Of a stretch of 64,000 bases of DNA, positions 35,823 through 43,837 are shown piece by piece. Source of the stretch: Bacteroidales bacterium (GTDB lineage Bacteria > Bacteroidota > Bacteroidia > Bacteroidales > Tenuifilaceae); the NCBI GenBank assembly GCA_011045955.1, contig DSBV01000053.1, positions 1 through 64,000 on the forward strand, in the 5' to 3' direction. A program made the translations under genes and the position numbers. The notes beneath the pieces were generated by a model. It ran no database searches. It saw only the letters and a list, made by a program, of their open reading frames with translations, and was not told the origin of the DNA. Each line of letters begins with the position of its first letter. Positions within the stretch are counted from its first letter, which is position 1.

Positions 35823-36944
35823 ATGCATAAGCTATTCTATGTTCTGTTATTAGCAATTATTCCCATTTCATGTAGCAAAACCGACAAGCCGAGCGGCAAA
35901 TCAAGTCAAAATAATGGCTATGCAAGACATGCAAAAGGGTTTGATATTGATTTAACCGATTCGTTGACTAAAATCTGGGTCAATAACCCTTTTGAACCCA
36001 CCGCTAAAGGCTTGGTTTACACTTTGTACCCCGATTCAATACGAAGCATTGACCCGAATAGCATTCAGATTCCTGTAAAAAGGGTTGTTTGCATGTCGTC
36101 CACTCATGTAGGTTTTATAGGCGCTTTAGGTGCCGATTCTGCTATTGTTGGAATTTCCGGAATTAACTATGTAAACAATCCTAGGCTATGGGAGCGAGTG
36201 GTTAATGGGCAAATTGCCGAAGTAGGCTATGATCAATCCTTAAACTACGAGTTAATAACCAGCCTGAAACCCGATGTTGTTTTTGTGTATGGGGTTAGTG
36301 CCGAATCGCTATTGTTTATCGATAAACTAAAAGAATTGGGTTTGAAGGTTGTAATGGTATCCGATTACATGGAAACATCACCACTTGGTAGGACTGAGTG
36401 GATTAAGTTTTTTGGAGCTTTTCTAGGAAAAAATGAGCTGGCCGATTCGATTTTTAGCACGGTTGAGGCAAACTATACCAAACTTACCCAGTCAGTAGAA
36501 CAGGTTGATGGTAAGCCAAAAGTTTTTCTTAATTTGCCATTCAGGGATATATGGTACTTCCCAGGTGTTGATAATTACCTTGTAAAACTGATTAGCGATG
36601 CCGGCGGGAGCTATGTTTTTCCTGAACTAGCAGGCTCTCGGAGCCATCCGGTGAGCACCGAGGTTGCCTATAAGGCTGGTTTAAGTTGTGATGTTTGGTT
36701 AAACCCCGGAACCGTCAACACCCTTAGCGATATTGCCAATTCCGATAATCGATTTTCCAAGTTTAAAGCATTTAAAAACGCTAGGGTTTACAACAACAAT
36801 AAAAGAATGGGACAAGGAGGTGGCAACGATTTCTGGGAATCGGGGGTGGTGCATCCCGATTTTATTCTGCGTGATTTAATAAAAATTTTCCATCCTACAT
36901 TGCTGCCAAACGATTCCCTTTACTTTTATAAGCTCTTAGAGTAA
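35823..36944 (+). CDS. ABC transporter substrate-binding lipoprotein (BtuF/FecB type)
   Basis: A 373-residue periplasmic binding protein of the iron-chelate/cobalamin class. The start at 35823 gives a lipoprotein signal (MHKLFYVLLLAIIPISC, lipid Cys17). The body has RVVCMSSTHVGFIGALGAD, LNYELITSLKPDVVFVYG and the long bridging helix typical of helical-backbone binding proteins. The following gene pair encodes the permease and ATPase. Ligand could be a siderophore, haem or a corrinoid; the sequence does not settle it. A damaged DsrE gene lies between this gene and the permease. Confidence 0.88.
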   Translation: MHKLFYVLLLAIIPISCSKTDKPSGKSSQNNGYARHAKGFDIDLTDSLTKIWVNNPFEPTAKGLVYTLYPDSIRSIDPNSIQIPVKRVVCMSSTHVGFIGALGADSAIVGISGINYVNNPRLWERVVNGQIAEVGYDQSLNYELITSLKPDVVFVYGVSAESLLFIDKLKELGLKVVMVSDYMETSPLGRTEWIKFFGAFLGKNELADSIFSTVEANYTKLTQSVEQVDGKPKVFLNLPFRDIWYFPGVDNYLVKLISDAGGSYVFPELAGSRSHPVSTEVAYKAGLSCDVWLNPGTVNTLSDIANSDNRFSKFKAFKNARVYNNNKRMGQGGGNDFWESGVVHPDFILRDLIKIFHPTLLPNDSLYFYKLLE

Positions 36945-36975
36945 TTTTATTACTGTAATCCAAAAAACATGCGTC

Positions 36976-37296
36976 ATGAAATTTGGAGTTATAATTGAAA
37001 CTAAGGAACCCGAAAAGGCATGGAATGCCTTTAGGTTTGCTGTTGCATCGCTTGGAAAAGGGCATGAGGTTAAGGTGTTTTTAATGTGGGGAGGCCGTTG
37101 AATGCCAGGGATTAACTCACATAGGTTTGATGTAGATGCTCAAATGCGCAAATTTGCTGCTGAGGGAAGAATAATTCTGGCTTGCAGAACTTGTCTTGAG
37201 TCGCGCCCGATTGATGGAACCGAACTATGCCCAATATCTACCATGGCCGATTGCGTTCAGATGGTTGAGTGGGCCGATAGGGTGATCACATTTTAG
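36976..37296 (+). pseudogene. DsrE-family gene with two compensating indels and an in-frame TGA
   Basis: The frame from ATG 36976 (MKFGVIIETKEPEKAW, then FRFAVASLGKGHEVKVFLM) reaches TGA at 37099-37101 and continues in the same frame (MPGINSHRFDV... ILACRTCLESR... ADRVITF) to 37296. DsrE-like proteins have LMGEAVE-x-PGI at this point. Reading GGGGAGGCCGTTGA one base out of phase gives exactly G-E-A-V-E; an extra T at about 37087 and a missing A near 37101 explain it. The family motif LACGTC also reads LACRTC here. Small sulfur-relay/redox proteins of this family are cytosolic. The TGA is directly followed by ATG, so a split product is conceivable. Confidence 0.75.
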
Positions 37297-37313
37297 TCAA
37301 TTCATATCAAACT

Positions 37314-38336
37314 ATGCAGGGTAGAACCCGGAATACAGTCCTCTTTGTCTCGCTGATAGTAGTTTTATTGCTATTAGCCCTACTAAGCTTGCTTTTGGGT
37401 TCGGTGGCAATACCCTTGGCCGATATAAATGCCTATTTACTGGGTGGTAGTTTTACCGATGAGGTGAATTTAGCCATACTGCAAAATTTCCGAATTCCTA
37501 AGGTGGTGTCGGCATTGCTTGCCGGGTCCGCTTTGGCGGTAAGTGGTTTGCAAATGCAAACCGTTTTCCGGAATCCGCTGGCAGGTCCATACGTTTTGGG
37601 TATCAGTTCCGGTGCTAGTTTAGGCGTTGCGCTTGTACTAATGGGGTTTTCGGCTTTTGGGCTTTCGTTTTGGGGTAGTCAGGTAGGAACGGTTGTGGCT
37701 GCACTCGTTGGTTCGCTTTTGGTTTTAATGCTTATACTGGCGGTGTCGGTTCGGGTCAGGGATATTATGACATTGTTGATTTTAGGGATGATGTTTGGCA
37801 CGGCAGTTTCAGCAGTAACAAGTCTTTTGCAGTACTTTGGTAGCGAAACCTCCTTAAAAAACTTTGTGATATGGACTATGGGGAGTCTAGGAGGTGTTGG
37901 CCGTCAGCAACTTTGGCTTTATGCTTTGCTGGTAATGTTAGGACTTGTACTTGCCTGGACGTATGTTCGTCCGTTAAATGTTCTTGGGATAGGCGATACT
38001 TATGCGCGTAGCCTTGGTTTCAATGTAAAGAAAACCCGTTTTCTGATATTCCTTTCAACAAGTTTGTTGGCCGGAACGGCTACAGCTTTCAATGGACCTA
38101 TAGCTTTTGTGGGTATTGCCGTGCCTCACCTGGTGCGTATGGTTTTTCGAACATCAAACCATGCTATTTTGGTTCCCGCGTCAGCATTGGCTGGTGCTGC
38201 GACTCTTTTGCTTTGCGATATTTTTGCGCAACTGCCAGGGTCGGCAACTGTGCTCCCCTTAAACTCAGTGGCCTCGTTAATGGGTATCCCTGTTGTTATT
38301 TATATCGTTCTTAAAAACAAACGTGTAGTTAGCTGA
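37314..38336 (+). CDS. ABC transporter permease, FecCD/BtuC family
   Basis: A 340-residue inner-membrane permease with about ten helices. Motifs: RIPKVVSALLAGSALAVSGLQMQTVFRNPLA near the start, GPYVLGISSGASLG, and GPIAFVGIAVPHLVRM near residue 265, the region contacting the ATPase. Forms the channel of the metal-chelate importer with the binding protein at 35823 and the ATPase downstream, whose start overlaps its stop by 1 base. Confidence 0.93.
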   Translation: MQGRTRNTVLFVSLIVVLLLLALLSLLLGSVAIPLADINAYLLGGSFTDEVNLAILQNFRIPKVVSALLAGSALAVSGLQMQTVFRNPLAGPYVLGISSGASLGVALVLMGFSAFGLSFWGSQVGTVVAALVGSLLVLMLILAVSVRVRDIMTLLILGMMFGTAVSAVTSLLQYFGSETSLKNFVIWTMGSLGGVGRQQLWLYALLVMLGLVLAWTYVRPLNVLGIGDTYARSLGFNVKKTRFLIFLSTSLLAGTATAFNGPIAFVGIAVPHLVRMVFRTSNHAILVPASALAGAATLLLCDIFAQLPGSATVLPLNSVASLMGIPVVIYIVLKNKRVVS

Positions 38337-39355
38337 TGAACGGTATAGTGATTGACATAAAAGGATTAGTATCCGGTTACCGAAATGGAAGTGCATCTGC
38401 ATATAGTTATCCGGCGTTTAACGCCGTGGCTTTGCATGGAGAACTTATTGCGCTAATCGGACGGAATGGGGTGGGGAAGAGTACACTCCTAAGAACCCTG
38501 GCTCAGTTACAGCCATCGCTCGATGGAAATGTTCTTATTAAAGGGGTGAACCTTCGGCAGATAGCCGGTTCAGAGTTTGCACAGCTGGTGAGTTTTATCC
38601 CCTCAGAGCCAGCACATGCTTCTCACACAACGGTTTACGAGTTTGTTAGCATGGCGCGTTATCCCTATCATGGTTGGTTCGAGGCTTTAAATGGTGATGA
38701 CCGCAAATTGGTTGACGTTGCAATATCGGCTGTCGGTATGCTTAATTTTCGGCATCGGTTTATCGATAACCTAAGCGATGGTGAGCGCCAGCGCGTTATG
38801 ATTGCTTTTGCCATTGCACAGGATACCCCAATTATCATGATGGATGAGCCTACTGCTTTTTTGGATTTGCCCAATAAGTTTGAGGTTATGCGTTTGCTAA
38901 GGGAACAAGCGCTAAAGGGTAAAACTATTATCATTTCCACTCACGACCTCCAAACCGCTTTCGGTTTAGTTGATACTATTTGGCTTATGTTGCCCGATGG
39001 CATTAGGGTTGGCGCTCCTGAGGACATTGTGCTCTCGGGAAATCTTAACCGCCTGATGGACAATACTCCGGTTTTTTTCGATTTAAAATCGGGACAATTT
39101 ATTTATAAGCAACAATCCAACCAAATTGCTTGTGTTTTGGGCGGTTCATCCAATATCAAAAAGTGGACCTCGCATGCATTAAGGCGTATGGGTTACGAGG
39201 TTGAATTATCCCCCATTGCCGATGCTAGCATCTATGTTCAAATTCAGGAACATGAGGGTAAGGTGCAATGGATACTTGGCCGCAATGACCGAAATCCTAC
39301 TTTTGATTCCATCAGGAATATATGTATCTACCTTAAAGGGAAATTGTTGCAATAG
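38336..39355 (+). CDS. ABC transporter ATPase, FecE/BtuD family, with C-terminal extension
   Basis: A 339-residue ATPase. Walker A is GRNGVGKST, the signature is LSDGERQRV, Walker B is IIMMDEPTAFLD and the switch His is in STHDLQ. The usual family length is about 255-265 residues; here some 80 further residues follow (ACVLGGSSNIKKW, ALRRMGYEVELSP, VQWILGRND). The extension has alternating hydrophobic strands and could be a small regulatory domain. Energises uptake of an iron-siderophore, haem or corrinoid together with the two preceding genes. Confidence 0.9.
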   Translation: MNGIVIDIKGLVSGYRNGSASAYSYPAFNAVALHGELIALIGRNGVGKSTLLRTLAQLQPSLDGNVLIKGVNLRQIAGSEFAQLVSFIPSEPAHASHTTVYEFVSMARYPYHGWFEALNGDDRKLVDVAISAVGMLNFRHRFIDNLSDGERQRVMIAFAIAQDTPIIMMDEPTAFLDLPNKFEVMRLLREQALKGKTIIISTHDLQTAFGLVDTIWLMLPDGIRVGAPEDIVLSGNLNRLMDNTPVFFDLKSGQFIYKQQSNQIACVLGGSSNIKKWTSHALRRMGYEVELSPIADASIYVQIQEHEGKVQWILGRNDRNPTFDSIRNICIYLKGKLLQ

Positions 39356-39894
39356 CTTTATCCCAACTGCAATGAACTAACAAATTCAACCGGGATAATA
39401 AAAATGGGGGGCGGATACATTTTTAGAGGAATTAGTCGGAATGAATCGGAAGGAGTCGGAAGGATTCGGAAGGAGTGGGATTATGACGGAGTTAGAGTAA
39501 GTTATATGAAGTTAGAGGTATTTAAAGCGTTAATCGTGAACCGTGAACCGTTAAACGAAATCGAACAATCATAAAACAACCTGCCCCCTCTAAATCTCCC
39601 CGGAAAGGGGAGACTTTGGTTCCGTAATAAAACTAACCAACGGTAAACCCCTCTCCTTTCAGGAGAGGGGCTGGGGTGAGTTAGTTTTCCACGACCCACG
39701 CCCCACGCCCCGTAGGGGCTTAACATTTGTAATCCCATGGCTACTCCCACATGTATAGCGATGCACGCCATGCGCAGGCAAAGAGCAAGGGGAAATCGTT
39801 GTATCGCAACGGAAAAGTTTTGCAAGGAGTAACAATTATCCCGCTAAGCGGAATTCCGGATTCATTGATTTAAGGAACAGTCAGTTTCTTTTAA
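39356..39894. repeat. Gene-free region made of degenerate intergenic repeats
   Basis: No credible gene in 539 bases. From left to right: a G/A-rich array of variants of gaatgagtcggaag (39428-39482); gtgaaccgtgaaccgttaaacg (about 39535-39557); the inverted pair ctccccGGAAAggggag (39595-39612) and ctctcctttcaggagag (39651-39668); and a motif gcaac-gg/tgcatcgcaa shared with 43080-43130. Related words recur at 42815-42860, 54690-54920, 60600-60790 and 62390-62580. Confidence 0.65.
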
Positions 39895-40668
39895 CTAATC
39901 TCGGATTATTTCAAAGTTGTCGGCGTCAAGGTGAACGGGAAACGATTCTCTTACGCTGTTTAGGTAATTCAGGTCGAGTGTGGAATAAATTATTTCTTCC
40001 GCATTGGGGTTAGCCTTAGCCATGATTTGACCCATGGGGTCAATGATTTGCGAGTCGCCCGTGTGGTTTATTTGGTTGCCATCGGCTCCCACACGGTTGC
40101 AGGCTGCCACGTAAGCCTGATTTTCGATGGCTCGTGCCACCAGTAGCGAGTTCCAGGCATGCCTGCGACGCTCCGGGAAATTTGCAACAAGTATCATCAA
40201 GTCGTAATCGTTAAGATTACGGAGCCATACCGGGAAACGCAGGTCGTAGCATACTGCCAGCATGATTTGCCAGCCCTCATAGTTTACTATCACGCGTTGC
40301 ATGCCAGCCGTGTAGTGCTGGTCTTCCTTTGCCATACGGAACAGATGACGCTTATCGTATGTTGCAACTTCACCATTGGGGTAGGCTAAAACCATGCGAT
40401 TGAAGTATTTACCATTGGTTTCGGCTATGTGGCTGCCTGCTATGGCAAAGCCATGCTTTTTTGCCATGTATTTAATCCACTCAACGGTTCGTCCCGGATA
40501 CCTCTCAGCAAGGGCGGCTGGGCGCATGCTAAATCCGGTAGTAAACATCTCGGGGAGTAAAACCAGACGGGTATCGGGTTCCACTGCCGAAAGCTTTTGC
40601 TCAAATTGCTCCAAATTCTTTTCGGGCAGCTCCCAGTATAGCCTACTTTGAATTACTGCTACTTTCAT
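39895..40668 (-). CDS. Omega-amidase / carbon-nitrogen hydrolase (YafV/Nit2 type)
   Basis: A 257-residue nitrilase-superfamily enzyme starting at MKVAVIQ. The catalytic triad is visible: Glu40 in LLPEMF, Lys106 in YDKRHLF and Cys140 in AVCYDLRFP. GFSMRP and NLLVARAIENQ-like SLLVARAIENQ fit the omega-amidase (2-oxoglutaramate/2-oxosuccinamate amidase) subgroup. The start overlaps the end of the upstream aminotransferase gene by 26 bases. A transaminase plus omega-amidase pair is known from glutamine- or asparagine-dependent transamination and methionine salvage, so the two may work in sequence. Confidence 0.88.
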   Translation of the reverse strand: MKVAVIQSRLYWELPEKNLEQFEQKLSAVEPDTRLVLLPEMFTTGFSMRPAALAERYPGRTVEWIKYMAKKHGFAIAGSHIAETNGKYFNRMVLAYPNGEVATYDKRHLFRMAKEDQHYTAGMQRVIVNYEGWQIMLAVCYDLRFPVWLRNLNDYDLMILVANFPERRRHAWNSLLVARAIENQAYVAACNRVGADGNQINHTGDSQIIDPMGQIMAKANPNAEEIIYSTLDLNYLNSVRESFPVHLDADNFEIIRD

Positions 40669-41503
40669 TTTTGTTTTTCCAGTTATGAATGCACTGTTCA
40701 ACAAGGCCTTCGTATTGTGCCGATAATTCCCTGACTATGTCAGGGATTGAACTAAAATAACGATTATCAATCCGTTTAACCGGTAAAACACCCGGCGATG
40801 TACCTGTAATAAAGCAACCTGTGGCGTTTACCAGCTCATCGATATGCAAACATCTAAAATCGATATTGATATTCAATTTACTGCAAATCTCAATAACTTT
40901 TTGTCGTGTGATTCCACCAAGCACCTTGCTGTCGGGGGCAGTAACTAGAGCATTGTTCTTAATAAAGAAGACGTTCGATCGGCTACCCTCGGTGATAAAG
41001 CCATCGTGGTCAACCAGAAGTACCTCGTAGCATTGGTGTTTTGCTAGGATTTCGTTGGCAATGGCTCTAATTTTCTTGTTCTCGAACTTTACAGTAGGGT
41101 TATGCCTTTCGGCATGTAGTGTCTCAAGGTAAACGCCATTATTCGCCTCATCTGCCGTTGGGTAACGCGAGGGTATAAAGTAAATCAAAAGCGTATAGCC
41201 ATTATTCTCGGTGCTGGAGTAATACATCAACCTGAAGTTTTTTTGGTCAACGGGGTTTGCCTTTAGTAGTTCGTAAATTCCGAACTTAATTTCATTGAGG
41301 TTGACGTTGTAGTTCATCATCTTAGCCGAATGGCTAAATCGATTTAGGTGGTCGTCCAGAAATATTGGAGCGGAGTTTTTTACTCGGATAACCTCGTAAA
41401 TAATATTCTCGCCTTCGGTTAGTTTAGCCGAAAAATTCTCGATGGGTAAAATTTTACCGTTGTAAAAGAAATAGTTCTGTTCAGTATCGGGTGGGAAATT
41501 CAT
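40643..41503 (-). CDS. Class IV PLP aminotransferase (IlvE/PabC-like)
   Basis: A 286-residue fold-type IV enzyme. Features: YEVIRVKNSAPIFLDDHLNRF, then the PLP Lys expected in the KFENKKIRAIAN region, LLVDHDGFITEGSRSNVFFI and the phosphate loop VLGGITRQKV. It may be a branched-chain or D-amino-acid aminotransferase or aminodeoxychorismate lyase; the sequence does not decide. The start at 41503 is chosen because a TATTTTTG box at 41528-41521 puts the RNA start near 41515, downstream of the longer frame that begins at 41554. Partner of the omega-amidase downstream. Confidence 0.85.
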   Translation of the reverse strand: MNFPPDTEQNYFFYNGKILPIENFSAKLTEGENIIYEVIRVKNSAPIFLDDHLNRFSHSAKMMNYNVNLNEIKFGIYELLKANPVDQKNFRLMYYSSTENNGYTLLIYFIPSRYPTADEANNGVYLETLHAERHNPTVKFENKKIRAIANEILAKHQCYEVLLVDHDGFITEGSRSNVFFIKNNALVTAPDSKVLGGITRQKVIEICSKLNINIDFRCLHIDELVNATGCFITGTSPGVLPVKRIDNRYFSSIPDIVRELSAQYEGLVEQCIHNWKNKNESSSNSK

Positions 41504-41520
41504 GCCATAAATGTTTCCAG

Positions 41521-41544
41521 CAAAAATAGCACATGCTATTTTTG
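41521..41544. promoter_or_regulatory. Promoter of the aminotransferase gene inside a palindrome
   Basis: Arms CAAAAATAGCA (41521-41531) and TGCTATTTTTG (41534-41544) are perfect inverted repeats around a 2-base centre. Each arm contains a TATTTTTG -7 box, one on each strand. The minus-strand box fits the aminotransferase start; no gene is placed to use the plus-strand one. A dimeric regulator could bind here. Confidence 0.55.
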
Positions 41545-41587
41545 TTTTTGGCATTTTCTGAAATAAATACGACTAAGAAAAAAAAAA

Positions 41588-42736
41588 TTACATCTGATTT
41601 TCGGTGTAATGGCTTATGATATTTTTGAGTAATGGGAGATAGAAATCGTTAAAGAACTTGATTTTATGGGAGTTAAGGTGTAGCAACTTATTGAAGGTTT
41701 TTCCGCCTTTCAACTTTGATGTAGCCATGCTAACATTGTTCTCGGCAAAATCGCCTGCAAAGTAGTAGCAGAACTTATCGGAATGCCCTTTCACCACGGC
41801 GGGGAACTGGTTTTTAAGACCGTACGATTTTAATTTTTCTTCGCCTTCAGGGGTGGTTTCCAACTTAAAGCTGGCATATACCTCCGAGCCATTACCTTCG
41901 ATAATAATATCGAACCACCCGTAAAATTCGGTGTCTTTTGGATTGTTTGACCATTGCAGTATTGCAGTTTCGGGAACAATTTTAACCTTAGGGTCTTGCA
42001 GATGAGTTTCTTCTTCAAGCACATCTATCAACCCGTCGTTACTAATAAGGATTATGCCTGATCCTTTACTAGGCCATGGTCTATGGTGTTGTTTCTCATA
42101 AAGTTTAATCATCCATTCGGCAGGCCCCTTGCCGTAATTAATTACGCCAAGATTTGAGCAATATTTACCTGCCCAACCAGTCCAGGTTACATTGAAAAGT
42201 TCTTCGGTTTTGGTTCGGATAAGTGCATTGGTGGGGGAACTAAACATGTTGTACTCCCCGATAATAAGTTTATCGAGTTCCTTCATCCGCTTTAGGAGCA
42301 AGTAGTCGTTCTGGTTGAGACCTCCGTAAACCTTTGATGAGTTAGGGGTTTTAGTTTTGGTTTTATACCACTCGTAGGAGTACACCCCGTAGCAATCGGC
42401 ATAGTAGGCGGCATCGTAAACGGCCGCGTAAGCATCTACCTCGTTCAGTCGAATCGACTTTATGTCGAATAACTGTTGATTTAAATCGATGGGGAAAAAG
42501 CCCCAGTAGTCTGTCTTATGGTTGTACGATTTGCCATCGGGCCCAACAATCCGGAAGTGGTTGAGCAGCCAAACCAGCGATTTGTGCTCAATCCTATCGG
42601 CTTGGGTTACTGTTTTGTCGAGTATGTATAAGTTGAGAGTTTTTGGCTTTTGGAAATACCATGCCAAATGAAGTCCAATAATGATAAGCAGAATAAATGC
42701 GATTACCGATAACAGGTAAAAGGCAATCTTTTTCAT
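41588..42736 (-). CDS. Membrane-anchored protein of unknown function
   Basis: 382 residues: one N-terminal membrane helix (KIAFYLLSVIAFILLIIIGLHLAWYF) and a long extracytoplasmic domain. Visible blocks include VTQADRIEHKSLVWLLNHFRI, YDAAYYADCYGVYSYEW, FNVTWTGWAGKYCSNL and the end KIKFFNDFYLPLLKNI. The wording LIIGEYNMFSSPT and DRIEHKSLVWLLN is typical of a conserved but uncharacterised family seen in Bacteroidota and Firmicutes; I do not recognise a catalytic motif. It stands alone, with a noncoding region upstream. Confidence 0.8.
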   Translation of the reverse strand: MKKIAFYLLSVIAFILLIIIGLHLAWYFQKPKTLNLYILDKTVTQADRIEHKSLVWLLNHFRIVGPDGKSYNHKTDYWGFFPIDLNQQLFDIKSIRLNEVDAYAAVYDAAYYADCYGVYSYEWYKTKTKTPNSSKVYGGLNQNDYLLLKRMKELDKLIIGEYNMFSSPTNALIRTKTEELFNVTWTGWAGKYCSNLGVINYGKGPAEWMIKLYEKQHHRPWPSKGSGIILISNDGLIDVLEEETHLQDPKVKIVPETAILQWSNNPKDTEFYGWFDIIIEGNGSEVYASFKLETTPEGEEKLKSYGLKNQFPAVVKGHSDKFCYYFAGDFAENNVSMATSKLKGGKTFNKLLHLNSHKIKFFNDFYLPLLKNIISHYTENQM

Positions 42737-43345
42737 TTTCCTTTGGTTTCTGATACTTTATTTACACGGGCAAATTACAAAAATTTGAATAAGATTACAA
42801 GTGAAGGGGAAAAATTTGTGAACCGTGAGCCGTTAAACGTTAAACGAAGTCGAACATCTATCTCCGCCTCCTGTCATCCTGAGCGCAGCGAAGGATCTCA
42901 TGAATGGTGTGCAGTGTTCAGTTTGCAGAGGCTTTTGTTTTTTGATATAATCCAAATGTTGGCGCGCGTCTTCAGACGCGTGCGTTAATCGCCCTGTAAG
43001 GGCAAATCGGATTAGCCCAGGGTTTTAACCCTGGGTGTTGAGGTATTCAAACATTATGCGTTGCACGCTATAGCATTCCAAAGAGCAATGCCGAACCGTT
43101 GCATCGCAAAAGGGAAGCATTCCAAAGAACTATTTCGGGAAACCCAATCAAAAGAGATTGAAGGGTAGAAGGTACGAAGCAATGCTTCGACGGTGCTCAG
43201 CATGCCATGAAGGCCGAATTCTGTTTTACCAACAACCCTTCGTTGGTTCGCGTCTCCTGACGCATGTGTTCTTCAAATCTCCCCTTTTGGTAAATGAGAT
43301 GTTTCACTAACGCTCAACATGACAATATTCTATCGAACAATATCA
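42737..43345. repeat. Gene-free region with hairpin cluster and dispersed repeats
   Basis: About 600 bases without a gene. 42815-42855 holds gtgaaccgtgagccgttaaacg words. 42870-42905 is the tcctgtcatcctgagcgcagcgaaggatctc type repeat also seen at 54695 and 54840. 42964-43036 is a run of three hairpins: CGCGTCT/AGACGCG, GCCCT/AGGGC and CCCAGGGTT/AACCCTGGG. 43080-43200 shares gcaatgcttcgacggtgctcagcat words with 54775-54795. The hairpin run looks REP-like. Confidence 0.6.
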
Positions 43346-43352
43346 ACTGTCA

Positions 43353-43368
43353 ATTGATAATTATCAAT
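43353..43368. promoter_or_regulatory. FNR/CRP-type palindrome (TTGAT-N4-ATCAA)
   Basis: ATTGATAATTATCAAT, a perfect 16-bp palindrome containing the textbook FNR pattern. It is followed by a half-similar attgattatca. The only frame downstream is the doubtful ORF at 43389. Confidence 0.5.
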
Positions 43369-43388
43369 ATATTGATTATCAGGGTTTT

Positions 43389-43571
43389 ATGCAATACGGG
43401 GCTAGCAAATCTAAGTGCCCTGAATTAGCAAATTCATCGAGGCTAATAAAAAATGGTGATCTGGAAACATTTTTTGAGGCAATCCATCAATTGATTATTT
43501 TATTTGAAGGATTTGAACTAAAATATTTTTACTACAAGCACCTTGGCTATGTTTCCCGATCTATTAATTAA
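43389..43571 (+). CDS. Doubtful small ORF, 60 residues
   Basis: An open frame 21 bases after the FNR-like palindrome, with KCPELANSSRLIKNGDLETFF and QLIILFEGFELKYFYY. It overlaps the end of the convergent cupin gene by 54 bases. No relative recognised. It is listed only because a regulator-type palindrome precedes it; it may be chance or a gene remnant. Confidence 0.2.
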   Translation: MQYGASKSKCPELANSSRLIKNGDLETFFEAIHQLIILFEGFELKYFYYKHLGYVSRSIN

Positions 43572-43826
43572 TGCCCTATTTTTCTCATAATCGACATGAA
43601 CTGTACTGTTTGGTGTGAGCAATACCGACTCCTGCTCAACATTCAGTTCAAGTTCACCCTCAAGTTGATAGAACACAACGTCGAAGGGGTTTGAATGTGA
43701 GGGAATCATCTGGCCAGGTGTTAGCGTTAGATGAACCATTTCCACTTTCGAACTTGTAAACATAATACGACCATCAAGGTCGAACGGCACGCGGGGTGCG
43801 TTGGCAAAACTTGTCAGGTTTATCAT
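43518..43826 (-). CDS. Small cupin-domain protein
   Basis: A 102-residue single cupin: VEMVHLTLTPGQMIPSHSNPFDVVFYQLEGELEL carries the first cupin motif (PSHSNPFD, two of the usual metal ligands in degenerate form) and LTPNSTVHVD the second. It is the last gene of the nrf-ccs operon, 11 bases after ccsA, and resembles the cupin at 51370 (both have a P-F-D-V-V/A-V core). Two cupins flank the nitrite/nitrosative island. Function unknown; metal or small-ligand sensing is possible. Confidence 0.8.
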   Translation of the reverse strand: MINLTSFANAPRVPFDLDGRIMFTSSKVEMVHLTLTPGQMIPSHSNPFDVVFYQLEGELELNVEQESVLLTPNSTVHVDYEKNRALINRSGNIAKVLVVKIF

Positions 43827-43837
43827 AAGTCAATATT

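Noticed and set aside
37099-37101. TGA as a selenocysteine codon
   Set aside because: The family has no Cys at this position and a one-base shift restores the expected G-E-A-V-E motif. No SECIS-like hairpin was evident.
39502-39825. 107-codon minus-strand frame
   Set aside because: It runs through degenerate repeats and hairpins, has low-complexity composition and no relative.
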